Assembly (NCBI RefSeq): GCF_006912135.1
Contig: NZ_VIRS01000051.1
Location: 1-41,759, forward strand
From: Cryptosporangium phraense
GTDB lineage: Bacteria > Actinomycetota > Actinomycetes > Mycobacteriales > Cryptosporangiaceae
Direction: 5' to 3'
DNA length: 41,759 bases
A program made the position numbers and the translations under genes. The first letter of the stretch is position 1. The number at the start of each line of letters is the position of its first letter. Shown one piece after another: positions 1 to 10,895 of this stretch. The notes below the pieces were generated by a model. The model was not told the origin of the DNA, did not search any database, and saw only the letters and a list, made by a program, of their open reading frames with translations.

Positions 1-1703
1 AGGTCTTGTATGGAGAATAGTGGCGGCCGACGTCCGGCGGCGGTGGCGGCGTCGGTGCGGGCGATGGCGATGTCGGCGACCACGCTGCCAAGATCGACCG
101 GTGCGGCAGCGACCGTGGCGTCCCGGGCAGTGGTGTAGGCGAGCAAGTCATTAATTAGCCCGCGCATGCGTGCCGCGGCGCGACGCACCCGGGTCAGGCA
201 CTCGGTCGCCTCGGTGACTGTCTCGTGCGGCGGGCTGGCCTGGAGGGCATCGGCGGCAGCTTCGCTCCACCCGTCAACGGTCGTCAGTGGATTGAGCAGG
301 TCATGAGCGACAACCCCGGCGAAGCTCGCCAGCTCGTCGCGATGGCGTCGTTCGGCGGTGACGTCATGGAAGAGCACGACCGCTTGGCGGGTGCCGCCCT
401 CGTCAGGCAGCGCTGTCGCGGTGAACCGCAAGACGCGACCGTCGGGCACGCCGACATTGCGGACCAGGATGTCCCCGCCGTGCGTCTGCCTTCCGTCCAT
501 CGCCTGCGCGTACGGCAGGTCTGCGTCGGCGATCGGTGTCCCGTCGAGGTGGAACAGCCCGTAGTGATCGCTGCCGGTGACCCGATCTTCCGGGCTGGTG
601 ATGCCGCCCAGTAGCGCACTCGCCGCCGGGTTTCGCAACACTACGTGCCCTGACTTGTCCACGACGGCCAAGCCGTCGGCCATGGCGTCGATGACCGTGG
701 TCATCAGCGCTGCGTGGCGCGACGCGGCTTCCTTGCCTGCGGCCAATTCGGCGATCAGCTCGGCACGCTCGTCGCGACCCAGCGCCAGCGCCAGACCCAC
801 GACCGCGACGACCGCGACGAACAGCTGCGCGATCAGCGCCCGGATCGGATGGGAGTCGATCGCGGCGAATGGACCGGTGCCGTGCAGCGTGAACAGCACC
901 GCAGCCGTACCGAGCAGCAAGTCGTGGACGATGACGAAGCTGGTCGAGAGCCGTACGCCAGCCCAGACGGTGACGGCGATCAACGCGAAAGCGAGCGGTA
1001 GCCCTTTCGTGTAGCCGAAGCCCGCTGCGTACGCGGCCACGGAGCAGGCGATCAACGCGGCATATTCACCTGCCCGTCGCCACGACAGCCTTGCGGTGAC
1101 CCGCGCCGCCGACCCACCGGTGTCCGTGTCCCGCCTCCCAGGCCGCCGCGACCGTTGGCTTATGAGGTAACCCAGCCGCAGACCGGCGACGCCGATAAGC
1201 AGCACGCTGGCGGTGTTGCGAGCCAGCCACACCGCGGTCGTCGACGCCGCGTACGCGTCGGTCAGTAGCCACATTCCGAGGCTGCCAAGCCCGGCGCCGC
1301 AGCCAGTGCTGACTACCGCGGCTGCTAGCAGCGCCCATAGGTCACCGAGCCGAGACAGCGGCTCGGTCCCTCCGGCTCCCCACAGCCGGGGGCGCCACCG
1401 GGCCAGCAGCGACACGAACACTGCGATCTGAGTCAGATTTGCCACGACGAACACCACTGCCATCGCTGGGCTCGCGCCGGTGGCCAGGTTGACTACGACA
1501 GTGACCGCGACTAGCGCCAAGACGTCCATCCATACCCACCGTGTGGACCTGCGCGCGCAAAACCAGGCGGCCGCCACGCCTGCCGCCGGCCAAACCATGC
1601 TCAGATTCGTGCCGTCCATCACTGTCACCCGGCCGGCTACCGTCGCGGCGACATAGATCGCCGTGAACATCAGCGTCGTCACGAGCGACCCGAGAAATTT
1701 CAC
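1..1703 (-). CDS. MASE1-PAS sensor histidine kinase, C-terminus cut by window edge
   Basis: This reverse-strand frame is open from a GTG at 1703 to the left edge (567 codons seen). The first ~290 residues are a run of hydrophobic helices beginning with a MASE1-like stretch (LSMVWPAAGVAAAWF near residue 30), so the sensor is in the membrane. A PAS domain follows at about 330-450 (VIDAMADGLAVVDKSG). The HisKA dimerisation box comes next, with phospho-acceptor His at about residue 467 in FAGVVAHDLLNPLTTVDGW. The ATPase domain must lie beyond the window. The start is chosen because GTG at 1703 overlaps the TGA of the response regulator gene as GTGA, a typical translational-coupling junction. Partner and operon mate: the single-domain regulator at 1700-2095. 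The stimulus is unknown. Confidence 0.85.
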   Translation of the reverse strand, partial: MKFLGSLVTTLMFTAIYVAATVAGRVTVMDGTNLSMVWPAAGVAAAWFCARRSTRWVWMDVLALVAVTVVVNLATGASPAMAVVFVVANLTQIAVFVSLLARWRPRLWGAGGTEPLSRLGDLWALLAAAVVSTGCGAGLGSLGMWLLTDAYAASTTAVWLARNTASVLLIGVAGLRLGYLISQRSRRPGRRDTDTGGSAARVTARLSWRRAGEYAALIACSVAAYAAGFGYTKGLPLAFALIAVTVWAGVRLSTSFVIVHDLLLGTAAVLFTLHGTGPFAAIDSHPIRALIAQLFVAVVAVVGLALALGRDERAELIAELAAGKEAASRHAALMTTVIDAMADGLAVVDKSGHVVLRNPAASALLGGITSPEDRVTGSDHYGLFHLDGTPIADADLPYAQAMDGRQTHGGDILVRNVGVPDGRVLRFTATALPDEGGTRQAVVLFHDVTAERRHRDELASFAGVVAHDLLNPLTTVDGWSEAAADALQASPPHETVTEATECLTRVRRAAARMRGLINDLLAYTTARDATVAAAPVDLGSVVADIAIARTDAATAAGRRPPLFSIQD

Positions 1704-2095
1704 CGCGATGTCCTCGGCTGGGCGGGCGCCTGCCGTCCCCGAGGCACGACTAGCTCGCGCAATACCGCCCGCAGCCGATCAGCAGCGAATGGCTTCTGCA
1801 TCGGGACGCCACCCGCGTCCCGCATCCGAGCCAAATCATGCCCCGACCACAGCACGCTCAAGAACACCGCAGGCAGGTCTGCACGCCGCTTCCGCAACCG
1901 CCCTAGCAGGGTTATCCCGTCCATCTCCGGCATCGCGACGTCCAGAACCGCGACATCGGGCATGCCATGAATCTCGACCACCGTCAGTGCGGCCGGACCG
2001 CTGTGTGCGGCGAGGACCTCACAACCGACCGTGCTCACACACCGAACCACCAGGTCACATACGTCTTGGTCGTCATCGACCACCAACACCCGCAT
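1700..2095 (-). CDS. Single-domain response regulator (CheY-like receiver)
   Basis: 131 residues forming one receiver domain with no output domain. The acidic pocket is at residues 7-9 of MRVLVVDDDQD, the phospho-acceptor Asp is at about 52 (VAVLDVAMPEMDG), the switch Ser at about 80 (VFLSVL) and the conserved Lys at about 101 (MQKPF). ATG at 2095 is preferred over upstream in-frame starts because the receiver fold begins exactly there and a GGTGGAG purine stretch precedes it. The histidine kinase gene follows with a four-base GTGA overlap, so the two are co-translated and the kinase is the probable phosphodonor. Having no DNA-binding domain, it must act through protein contacts or as a phosphorelay intermediate. 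Confidence 0.88.
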   Translation of the reverse strand: MRVLVVDDDQDVCDLVVRCVSTVGCEVLAAHSGPAALTVVEIHGMPDVAVLDVAMPEMDGITLLGRLRKRRADLPAVFLSVLWSGHDLARMRDAGGVPMQKPFAADRLRAVLRELVVPRGRQAPAQPRTSR

Positions 2096-2417
2096 TGGCT
2101 CCACCCCGCCCGATTCGAGACCCCGAGCTCTATCGGCAGCGATGCTGCCGCTCTGAGGTTCAGTGGTGGACAACCCGGCGAGTGCTCCCGGCCGATTATC
2201 CGGCACCAGATGCACTCCGACCCGTCTGCTTTGTTCGAGCCGGCGGCGCCCCCGACGCTTGGTCTCCTGCGCCGACGGCTAGCGCTTCGGCCCGGGATGA
2301 CGAGGCATGCGGCCGATCGGTTCGGCGGTCGGCCGTACGTCGAACCCGCGCCCTCGCGCCCAGCAAGTGGCGCGGCTCCATCGCATAGCGAGCCAGAACA
2401 CCGGGCAGTCCTCTGAA
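2096..2417. other. Divergent intergenic region, no gene seen
   Basis: 322 bases between the divergently read response regulator and the small coiled-coil gene. Open frames across it have weak codon bias and no recognisable protein. It should hold both promoters, but no clear -10/-35 pair could be picked by eye. Confidence 0.5.
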
Positions 2418-2780
2418 ATGAAGCCTGACAAGATCGACCCTTACGTCACAATCCGACGCCAAGAACTCGAGGAACGCCAAGAGCAGACTCAAAAGCGGAT
2501 CGGCGAGATCGGCACCCGCATCAACGAACTACGCCGACACCGCCGCGAGATCGCACGGTCTCTCGATGACACCGAATCGCGCCCCGGCAGCTTCGACCGG
2601 TCGATACACGACGCCAGCCCGCACGCACAATTGGCGGCTGATCATGCGGCCGCTGAACACCTTGCCGTTTCGCGCCTGCACAACCTGAAGGCCGAGCAGG
2701 ACGGGCAGGACGCCCTGGCTCATCGTCGCTCAGCGGAGCGTCACCGCGCCGAAGCTGCTCGCTTGATGTCGGCTGGATAG
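2418..2780 (+). CDS. Small charged coiled-coil protein, function unknown
   Basis: 120 residues starting MKPDKIDPYVTIRR. Residues ~10-55 are rich in Glu, Gln, Arg and Lys with heptad-like spacing (LEERQEQTQKRIGEIGTRI), which suggests a coiled coil. A second charged helix spans ~75-115 (LHNLKAEQDGQDALAHRRSA). Third-codon positions are mostly G or C, which supports coding. There is no signal peptide or membrane segment, so it is probably cytoplasmic. The ATG at 2418 is chosen because upstream in-frame residues look non-coding, though the ribosome-binding site is weak. I do not recognise the family. It lies between the two-component genes and the decayed holin-like gene, reading away from the former. 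Confidence 0.6.
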   Translation: MKPDKIDPYVTIRRQELEERQEQTQKRIGEIGTRINELRRHRREIARSLDDTESRPGSFDRSIHDASPHAQLAADHAAAEHLAVSRLHNLKAEQDGQDALAHRRSAERHRAEAARLMSAG

Positions 2781-2794
2781 CGACCTCGGAATCC

Positions 2795-2968
2795 GTGACT
2801 GAACCCAGGCGGCCTGACCGCCGCCGCGTTGAGGATCGACCCACCCGGCGGAATGACAGTCGCGAGTCGAACCGGGCGGAGGACCTGGATCGCCTCCAGA
2901 AGAAGCTGTCCACCCGACGCCCTCACCGACCGCTGCTCCTACGGCATCACTGTGGACTCGGCCCCTAG
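2795..2968 (+). CDS. Possible 57-residue basic small protein
   Basis: A GTG-started frame of 57 codons lies 14 bases after the coiled-coil gene. It encodes a very Arg/Asp-rich peptide (starts VTEPRRPDRRRVEDRP, then a helix-like NRAEDLDRLQKKLSTRR). Tandem placement and a GGA element just upstream are the only support. It may equally be chance in Arg-rich high-GC DNA or the remnant of a longer gene. Confidence 0.25.
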   Translation: MTEPRRPDRRRVEDRPTRRNDSRESNRAEDLDRLQKKLSTRRPHRPLLLRHHCGLGP

Positions 2969-3123
2969 TCGCAGAAACGCCGGTGCGACTCCCGAGTCGC
3001 CGGATCGATTGAGTCCGACGCGCATCGGGTATTTGCATCTGAATTCGTATTCCTCGCTCACGGTGTGGTCTGGCCGATCAGCGCAGCTCCGAGCACCTCT
3101 AGTCCACGAAGTGGGGAGGCCTT

Positions 3124-3411
3124 ATGGCCCAACCGCCGCGACCCCGGCTGACCCCGACGATCTCACCACAGGCGAACTGATCACCCGAGTCACCACCCAG
3201 GTCTCCACACTAATCCGAGACGAGCTCGCGCTCGCGCGGGTGAAAGTGACCCAGACGGGCAAGAAGGCTGGCGTCGGCGCGCGGCTGTTGGGCGGCGCCG
3301 GCATCGCCGCCTTGTGCGGAGTCGGCGCTATGTTGACCACCGTGACCGCCGCCCTCGCGCTCCCGCGAAGGCATCAAAACTGACGCCCGGACCATCAAGG
3401 AGCACGCACCG
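3124..3411 (+). pseudogene. Decayed phage-holin-family (DUF1469-like) membrane protein gene
   Basis: The remnant matches the actinobacterial holin-superfamily pattern that commonly precedes DUF3618 genes: a helix LTTGELITRVTTQVSTLIRD, a basic segment, then one hydrophobic segment (GAGIAALCGVGAMLTTVTAA). Two lesions are visible. ATG at 3124 has a strong GGGGAGG site five bases upstream but is in a different frame from that body (MAQPP... versus ...ATPADPDDLTTG). After the first membrane segment the body frame stops at 3381-3383, and the typical tail EGIKTDARTIKEHAP appears in another frame, running into the DUF3618 start. The second membrane segment and linker are missing, which suggests an internal deletion. 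The product is unlikely to be functional. Confidence 0.7.
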
Positions 3412-3804
3412 ATGACCACCTCCCCTCCTTCAAAACCCGACCCGTCGAGTAACCCCGACGAACTCCGGGCCGAGATTGCCGAAACCCGCGCCGAACTCGG
3501 TGACATCGTCGACGCGCTCGCCGCGAAAGTCGATGTCCGCGGCCGCGCGCAGGCCCATGTGGCCGACACTCGGACCTGGGCCCGGCAGGCCGCCGCGAGG
3601 GCCAACGTCAGTGTCCGCGCTAAGACAGGCCCCGCGGTTGAACGGGCTCGCGGCTACGCCGTCTCGGCTAAAAAGACCGCGTCCGATAGCAACCGGCGCA
3701 CCCGTGCACTGTTCGGGGCGGGGGCCGCCGCTGTACTACTGCTCGTGGTCGTCGGTGTCCGCCGACGACGACGAACCGCCCACACCCGCTGGTACCGGCG
3801 CTAA
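3412..3804 (+). CDS. DUF3618 family membrane-anchored protein
   Basis: 130 residues. The N-terminal part carries the DUF3618 signature (NPDELRAEIAETRAELGDIVDALAAKVDV, about 14-42), followed by an amphipathic, Ala-rich region. One membrane helix lies near 99-115 (ALFGAGAAAVLLLVVVGV) and the tail is strongly basic (RRRRRTAHTRWYRR), so the N-terminus may sit in the cytoplasm or along the membrane surface. DUF3618 proteins are usually encoded just after a holin-superfamily gene, and here that partner is broken. ATG at 3412 has an AAGGAG element about 14 bases upstream, which is too distant to be ideal. Molecular function is not established for the family. Confidence 0.85.
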   Translation: MTTSPPSKPDPSSNPDELRAEIAETRAELGDIVDALAAKVDVRGRAQAHVADTRTWARQAAARANVSVRAKTGPAVERARGYAVSAKKTASDSNRRTRALFGAGAAAVLLLVVVGVRRRRRTAHTRWYRR

Positions 3805-4334
3805 TCCTTCAAAAAGCTCACGGTCAGGCGGGTAATGGCGGGCACCTGCCTGACCGCTCTCGGCAGACCACAGGTCCAATTCTCGGAGCGTAGCGCTTCA
3901 TCAGACGCACGGTGTCGAGCGCCGCACGGTGAGCGGTGTTACTCGACCGGGACCGCTCCCGGGGTGCAGTAACGCCGCCAGCGGCGTCAGCCGCAGATCC
4001 GGAGGGTGACACCGCTAGCACCAACAGGTCCAAAGAGCCCTCCAGCTACCCGAACGGCTGCTTCCGCCAGTGGCGCCAGCACTCTTGCCAACGCCCGGCT
4101 AAATGCGACGTACTCGGATCCAGCGGTGGCCGTCTAACTATCGCGGCACCTTAAACATGCCGAACCGTGCTAAACGCGGCCGTACCGTGAGGTGAGTCCG
4201 GATCCGGGCGCACGTCACCGCCAACCGGGTCGCAACCGAGCGGCACCTATAGCGATCTTGGTCGTCTTGCGCTGCAACCGATGAGCTAATACGCGCCGGA
4301 ATGTCCGGTGTTTAGTTGCAGCGAGGTGGCGGTC
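3805..4334. other. 530-base non-coding stretch
   Basis: No convincing gene on either strand. The short frames present have mixed codon bias and no recognisable motif. The last ~60 bases are AT-richer around 4286-4312 and probably carry the promoter and leader of the diguanylate cyclase gene. Confidence 0.45.
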
Positions 4335-5999
<1,665 letters not shown>

Positions 6000-6081
6000 C
6001 TCGACGGACCAAGCAACACCTCTCAACAGTCTCGATGTACAGGCGCCGGTATCGAGCCCAAATCAGCGACCCGCGGACGGT

Positions 6082-6228
6082 ATGGTGGGGTCTTCGGCGC
6101 TTCGACCCACCTGGGCCGAAGTCGACGACGTCAAGCAAACGGCGTCGCGGGGCCTCAGATCCCTGCTGGACCCCGACGACCCCGAGTGCCGTTCGGCCCT
6201 TGCGGCCGTACGCCTCTGCGACCGATGA
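6082..6228 (+). CDS. Possible 48-residue small protein before the phosphatase gene
   Basis: A short ATG frame with about 79 percent G/C at third positions and protein-like composition (WAEVDDVKQTASRGLRSLLD, then ECRSALAAVRLCDR). It sits in a stretch where the frame upstream of the SpoIIE-type gene looks non-coding. The ribosome-binding site is weak and no family is recognised. It could be a small regulator or a gene remnant. Confidence 0.3.
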   Translation: MVGSSALRPTWAEVDDVKQTASRGLRSLLDPDDPECRSALAAVRLCDR

Positions 6229-6334
6229 CGAGACGTGCCGTGCCTGTTCCACCGTCCCACGCCATTTCCTGCGTTCCGCTGATCGGGTTGGGTGCCACAC
6301 CGGTGGCTGCTGCGCACCCGTTGGTGCGCCGGCC

Positions 6335-8230
6335 GTGACCGATGACTACGCCAGCAATGACCCTGCTGTGGGCGGACTGAGCACCGCCGCGCATCTGGCT
6401 GCCCTGCGCGATACCGGGTTGGCTGCCGCGCCGGACGCGGCCCTCGACCGTTTCGCCGGCCTCGTGCGCAAGATCCTCGGCATCCCACTCGTGTTGGTGT
6501 CGCTGATCGACGGCGAGCGCCAGATCTTCCCCGGCGCCGCAGGCCTCTCCTGGGCGCAAGCCGCCGAACGTCAAGAACCCGGAAGTCACTCGTTCGGTCG
6601 GCAGGTCACGGTCTCCGGCCGGCCGCTGGTCATCTCCGACGCGCGTCACCGCCCAGGCTCGGCAGTCAACCCGAAAGCACACAACCTCACGGTCGTCGCC
6701 TTCGCAGGCATGCCCTTGACCGACGATCGCGGACAGGTGTTGGGTGCGCTGTGCGCGATCGACAATCAGCCGCGGGCGTGGAGTGCCCGGGACCTCGATC
6801 TCCTTGCCGACCTCGCCGCATCCTGCTCCTCAGAACTGCAACTGAGGATCACCGCTCGTCGCGCGGAACTCGACAGTCAGCGGAGCGCCGACGCGTCCGC
6901 GGCCCGACGGGACGCCCAAGCTCAGGCCGACCGCCTCGCCGGTGATGTCGACACAGCGCTGCGGCACAGCCGAGTCCTGCTCGGAGCCAGCGAAACGCTG
7001 CAGGGTGCACGGACCGTCGACGACGTCGTGCACGCAGTCGCCGACCTGGTCCGCGGCGATCTCGCGCCGACCCACGTCGGCATCATGCTCCTGGACACAG
7101 TCGGTGGCCAGCTCAATCTGGTGACTGCCATGCCGCTACCGGCAGATCAGGCCGAGCGGTGGACGACCGTGCCCGCCGACAGTGACCAGTCCGCGGCGCG
7201 GGCGGTCCGGGAGCGGCGACCGCTGTTCTTCCGGGACCGTGACGACTTCGAAGCGAGCTTCCCCGGCCAGATCGGCGACCTGGATCGAATCGGATGGCAG
7301 GCACTAGTGTGCGCGCCGCTGCTTGGCAGCGACGGCCCCCTCGGTACCCTGCGGATTGCCTGGGGGCATCCGCAGCGCCTGGATGTCGGGGAACGGGCGG
7401 TCGTCCTGTCGCTGGCCGGCTACGTCACTCAAGCCCTCGAACGAGCCCAGCACCTCCATGATCGCACCACCGTGGCCGAGACCCTGCAACGCGCCATGCT
7501 CACCGAACTGCCTGCGGCGCCGCCCTACCAGCTTGCGGCCCGCTACCAGCCTGCCAGCCGGGTCGAGAAGGTCGGCGGTGACTGGTACGACGCGGTCGCG
7601 CTGCCCGCAAACCGGATCGCCTTGGTCATCGGAGACGTCACCGGACACGATATCGGCGCCGCCGCTCAGATGGGACAGTTGCGCAGCATGCTGCGTGCCT
7701 ACCTCGTCGACCGTGAGGCCGACCCCGCCGACGTGTTACAGCGTCTCGATGCTGCCAATCACACTGTTGGTGACCGCACATTGGCCACCGCACTCGTCGC
7801 CGTCGTCGAACCCAGGAGCGTCATCGAATCGGACGGTGAACATGGCTGGAAGGGCGACAGGGATCGAACGTCTGGTCTATCGCACGTCGTGCGCTGGTCC
7901 ACGGCCGGTCACCCGCCTCCGATCCTCCTTAACACCGATGGCAGCACTCGACTGTTGACCGCGACCGGTCTCATACTCGGCGTACGCCCGAAGACGCGGC
8001 GCGCCGCCCACAGCCTTCCGCTGCCCACGGAGGGTACGCTGCTGCTCTACACCGACGGCTTGGTCGAGTCACGTACCGCCCCGCTGGATGAGGGCATCGC
8101 CCGCCTCCGGCAATTCCTTGCCCTCTACGGGCACCTGCCTTTGGACAATCTGCTCGACGCGCTGCTTACCCGTCATCTTCCGGATACGCACCATGACGAC
8201 GTAGCCATCCTGGCTCTTCGCACGCCCTGA
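6335..8230 (+). CDS. GAF-GAF-SpoIIE (PP2C-type) serine phosphatase
   Basis: 631 residues from GTG 6335. The first GAF domain spans ~22-165 (HLAALRDTGLAAAPDAALDRF, then GVLGALCAID-like VLGALCAIDNQPRAW). A charged linker helix spans ~170-210, the second GAF ~215-370, and the SpoIIE/PP2C phosphatase ~385-630. Metal-binding acids are present: D416 in GGDWYD, D434 in IGDVTGHD, D574 in LYTDGLVES and the HHDDVA motif near 620. Such proteins usually dephosphorylate anti-sigma-factor antagonists in partner-switching pathways; the partner is not in this window. An in-frame ATG at 5996 overlaps the cyclase stop and would add 113 residues, but those look non-protein-like, so the GTG is preferred. Cytoplasmic. 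Confidence 0.88.
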   Translation: MTDDYASNDPAVGGLSTAAHLAALRDTGLAAAPDAALDRFAGLVRKILGIPLVLVSLIDGERQIFPGAAGLSWAQAAERQEPGSHSFGRQVTVSGRPLVISDARHRPGSAVNPKAHNLTVVAFAGMPLTDDRGQVLGALCAIDNQPRAWSARDLDLLADLAASCSSELQLRITARRAELDSQRSADASAARRDAQAQADRLAGDVDTALRHSRVLLGASETLQGARTVDDVVHAVADLVRGDLAPTHVGIMLLDTVGGQLNLVTAMPLPADQAERWTTVPADSDQSAARAVRERRPLFFRDRDDFEASFPGQIGDLDRIGWQALVCAPLLGSDGPLGTLRIAWGHPQRLDVGERAVVLSLAGYVTQALERAQHLHDRTTVAETLQRAMLTELPAAPPYQLAARYQPASRVEKVGGDWYDAVALPANRIALVIGDVTGHDIGAAAQMGQLRSMLRAYLVDREADPADVLQRLDAANHTVGDRTLATALVAVVEPRSVIESDGEHGWKGDRDRTSGLSHVVRWSTAGHPPPILLNTDGSTRLLTATGLILGVRPKTRRAAHSLPLPTEGTLLLYTDGLVESRTAPLDEGIARLRQFLALYGHLPLDNLLDALLTRHLPDTHHDDVAILALRTP

Positions 8231-8278
8231 GCTGCACAGACCCATCGCGCTTACGGCCGCGCTTCCTTCGGCACCCGG

Positions 8279-9097
8279 TCAGCCCTCCGCTTCTGAGCCA
8301 CCGCGCGGCGAGGGCGGCACGGGTGGCTTAGACAGCCGCGAACGCATGGCCGGCCGAGACGGTGCGGATCGTTGCGTGCGCGCCACGATCCCTGCGGCGA
8401 CCTCCCGCAGCTTGCGATTGGCGTTCTGGGACATCCGCGACAGATGATCGAATGCCTCGTCGGCCGAACAGCCGTACTCAGCCATCAGTATGCCTTTGGC
8501 CTGCTCGATCAACGCCCGCGAAGCCATCGCCTGGCGCATCCCTTCGGCCAGATCGGCGGTGCTGGAGTACAACTGGGCATTGGCGACCGCCACAGCCGCG
8601 TAGCTGGCGAATGCCACCGTGAGTTCCACCGCCTGCGCATCGAAGGCGTCGGGAACCCGGCCATAGAGGTTCAATGCACCGATGACCTGATCCTGGACCG
8701 GCAACGGCACCGACAGCCCGCTGCGAACGTCCAGCTCCAGCGCCTTCGGACGGTACTGCGGCCAGCGGGTCTCGGCGGCCATGTCGGCTATCACCAGCAC
8801 TTCGCCACCGCGTGCGGCATCTAGACACGGTCCGTAACCAGAGGCGTATTGCCGCTCATCCAGGTCGAGTGCGACACCACCGGTCGACGCCGCGGTACTG
8901 GGCCGATCGTCTTTGATCAGCGTGACCGAGACATCCTGGGTGCCCGTGATCGCCGCACGCGCCAACGTTGCCACCCGTTCCAGCACTTGCTCGAGGGTGA
9001 GATCGGCCAGGACGATCCGGCTCAATTCGGCAAAGCTCGATGTGGCCGCAGACGGCAACGCGACCTCCCCGCCCAGCGGGCGGTTACCAGCTTCCAC
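8279..9097 (-). CDS. GAF-ANTAR RNA-binding antiterminator
   Basis: 272 residues. The GAF domain spans about 25-175 (YGPCLDAARGGEVLVIADMAAETRWP). The ANTAR domain spans about 185-240 (QAMASRALIEQAKGILMAEY, then the conserved DEAFDHLSRMSQNANRKLREVA). ANTAR domains bind paired hairpins in leader RNA and prevent termination, and the GAF domain would sense a ligand or redox state. The GTG at 9097 is chosen as the nearest start before the conserved helix (SFAELSRIVLADLT); residues further upstream are low-complexity and unlikely. The C-terminal ~30 residues are basic and disordered. It is convergent with the phosphatase gene, 48 bases apart. A broken paralogue lies just upstream on the same strand. 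Confidence 0.88.
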   Translation of the reverse strand: MEAGNRPLGGEVALPSAATSSFAELSRIVLADLTLEQVLERVATLARAAITGTQDVSVTLIKDDRPSTAASTGGVALDLDERQYASGYGPCLDAARGGEVLVIADMAAETRWPQYRPKALELDVRSGLSVPLPVQDQVIGALNLYGRVPDAFDAQAVELTVAFASYAAVAVANAQLYSSTADLAEGMRQAMASRALIEQAKGILMAEYGCSADEAFDHLSRMSQNANRKLREVAAGIVARTQRSAPSRPAMRSRLSKPPVPPSPRGGSEAEG

Positions 9098-9469
9098 GTG
9101 TGAGTTAGCTTTCCGATGCCGGAAACGCCGACCAGTGACGCGGCCGAGCGGCGTTTCACCACGTCCTCCGCCGCGACCCGACAGAGGCGACGGAACTCGC
9201 GCGGAGTCCGCCTGTACGCCACTCCTTGACGCTGCCCGGTAGCGACAGCGTCCGGGGCAGCGCCACATTACCCGCCCGGCGCACCAACCGCTCCAACAGG
9301 CCAAGTCGGCGAGCCGTAACTAACCTTCGACGAGCGCATCACCCTCGCGCAGGACGTTCGGCCCCGATCTTTGGACATGCCGACCCGATGCGGCCGATGG
9401 TGCCGCTCCCGGCTCAGCACCTGCTGCGTCGACCGCTATCACGCGCGGAGCGAGCCGATCGGACCGTAG
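9098..9469. other. Gap between two GAF-ANTAR genes
   Basis: About 370 bases with no convincing coding frame. It separates the truncated paralogue from the intact one and presumably contains the promoter of the intact gene. No clear hairpin pair of the ANTAR-target type was seen by eye. Confidence 0.4.
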
Positions 9470-9930
9470 TCAGCGGGTGCGGCGCAGAATCTCGGTCGCT
9501 ACCTCGGGCAACAGCAATCCAACTTCGGCGGCACGTATCCTCAACGCTAGGTACGCCTCCTCAGTGCTACAGCGCTCACGGCCGACGATCATGCCGATGG
9601 CCTGCTGAATCTGATCTCGGACGGCGAGCGCCTCCGCCACGCCGGTGGCCAGATCGGCCACGCTCGTCGCGGGACCGCACAATGATGTCGAAGCCGGCGC
9701 GGACCCGGACGCTCGGAATGCCGCTCGTACCTCCTCGGCCAGGTCCACCAGCTCCGCCCGGTCGCGGCTGTAAAGGTTCATCGAGGCCACAGCGTCACCG
9801 CTACCGGCGAACAAGGGGATCGACAGGCTGGAGTGCAACCCGATCCGGTGAGCAGTCTCCCGGAAGCCGGGCCAACGCATCGTCGTCGCCACATCGCGAA
9901 CCTCCACCGGCGTTCCAGACTCGAGAGCCG
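9470..9930 (-). pseudogene. GAF-ANTAR regulator, N-terminal half lost at an IS junction
   Basis: The frame encodes the second half of a GAF domain (ALESGTPVEVRDVATTMRW, then GLHSSLSIPLFAG and ASMNLYSRDRAELVD) and a complete ANTAR domain (LAVRDQIQQAIGMIVGRERC, STEEAYLALRIRAAEVG). Upstream of about 9930 the same frame becomes transposase DNA read out of frame, so the GAF start is missing. The missing half is not found on the other side of the transposase, so this is a deletion or rearrangement rather than a clean insertion. A GTG within the remnant could still express an ANTAR-only protein, but this is doubtful. Confidence 0.8.
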
Positions 9931-10895
9931 ATTTCGAGTGCTTGGACGTTGGTGTGTACTCCGCGGCGTAGTCGTTGTTCGGTGAGGAGTCCGAACCAGC
10001 GTTCGACCTGGTTGAGCCAGGAGGAGCTGGTGGGGGTGAAATGCATATGGAATCGGGGGTGGGCGGTCAGCCAGTCCCGGATCGCGGGGGTTTTGTGGGT
10101 GGCGTAGTTGTCGCAGATCAAGTGAACGTCCAGGTCTGCGGGGACCTCGGTGTCCAGGCGGTTGAGGAACTTTTTGAACTCCACGGCTCGGTGCCGGCGG
10201 CGTAGTGCCCCGATGACGTGTCCGGTGCTGATGTCGAGTGCGGCGAACAGGGTGGTGACTCCGCCGCGGACGTAGTCGTGGCTGCGGCGCTCGGGCATGC
10301 CGGGCATCATCGGCAAGACCGGCGCGGATCGATCGAGGGCCTGGATCTGGGACTTCTCGTCCACACAGAGCACCAAGGCCTTCTCCGGCGGGGCCAGATA
10401 CAGACCGACGATGTCGCGGACCTTGTCCACAAACAACGGATCGGCCGAGAGTTTGAACGTCTCGGTCAGATGCGGTTTGAGTCCGAAGGTCCGCCAGATC
10501 CGGGAGATTGTCGACTGTGACAGACCGGTCCGGGCCGCCATCGCCCTGCTCGACCAGTGCGTCGCGTTCGCCGGGGTCGTCTCCAGTGTGCAGACCACGA
10601 CGTCTTCGACCTGCGCGTCGGTCACGGTTCGGGGTCCACCCGGACGGGGATCGTCGGCGAGTCCGTCGAGCCGGTTGGCCACGAACCGGGCCCGCCACCG
10701 CGCAACCATGTGAGGCTCGACCCCGACCTGCGCCGCGACGTCCTTGTTCGTCGCTCCGGTCGCACACGCCAGCACGATCCGGCACCGCAACGCCAACGCC
10801 TGTGACGACCTCGGCCGCCGCGCCCACCGCGCCAACGTCTCCCGCTCGTCCTCGCTGAGAATCAACTCCGCTTTCGGTCGTCCTGTCCTGGCCAT
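9801..10895 (-). pseudogene. IS630-family transposase, 3' end replaced
   Basis: From ATG 10895 the protein starts MARTGRPKAELILSEDERE and has an N-terminal helix-turn-helix region (ATNKDVAAQVGVEPHMVARW). The DDE catalytic core is complete: D179 in LCVDEKSQ, D262 in LICDNYATHK and E298 in SSWLNQVERWFG. Native sequence ends at about residue 322 (RRGVHTNVQALEI). The last 42 codons are the neighbouring GAF-ANTAR gene read in the wrong frame. Normal IS630 transposases of this type continue for several tens of residues, so the element lost its right end. Catalytic residues are intact but one terminal repeat must be missing, so it is probably immobile. A possible outer end lies near 10940-10955 (read from the reverse strand), but there is no partner repeat to confirm it. 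Confidence 0.85.

Noticed and set aside
1663-2388. A 241-codon forward frame over the response regulator
   Set aside because: It is the shadow of the reverse-strand receiver gene, which has all its active-site residues.
9226-10107. A 293-codon forward frame across the GAF-ANTAR and transposase region
   Set aside because: It crosses two clear reverse-strand remnants and has no protein-like motifs.
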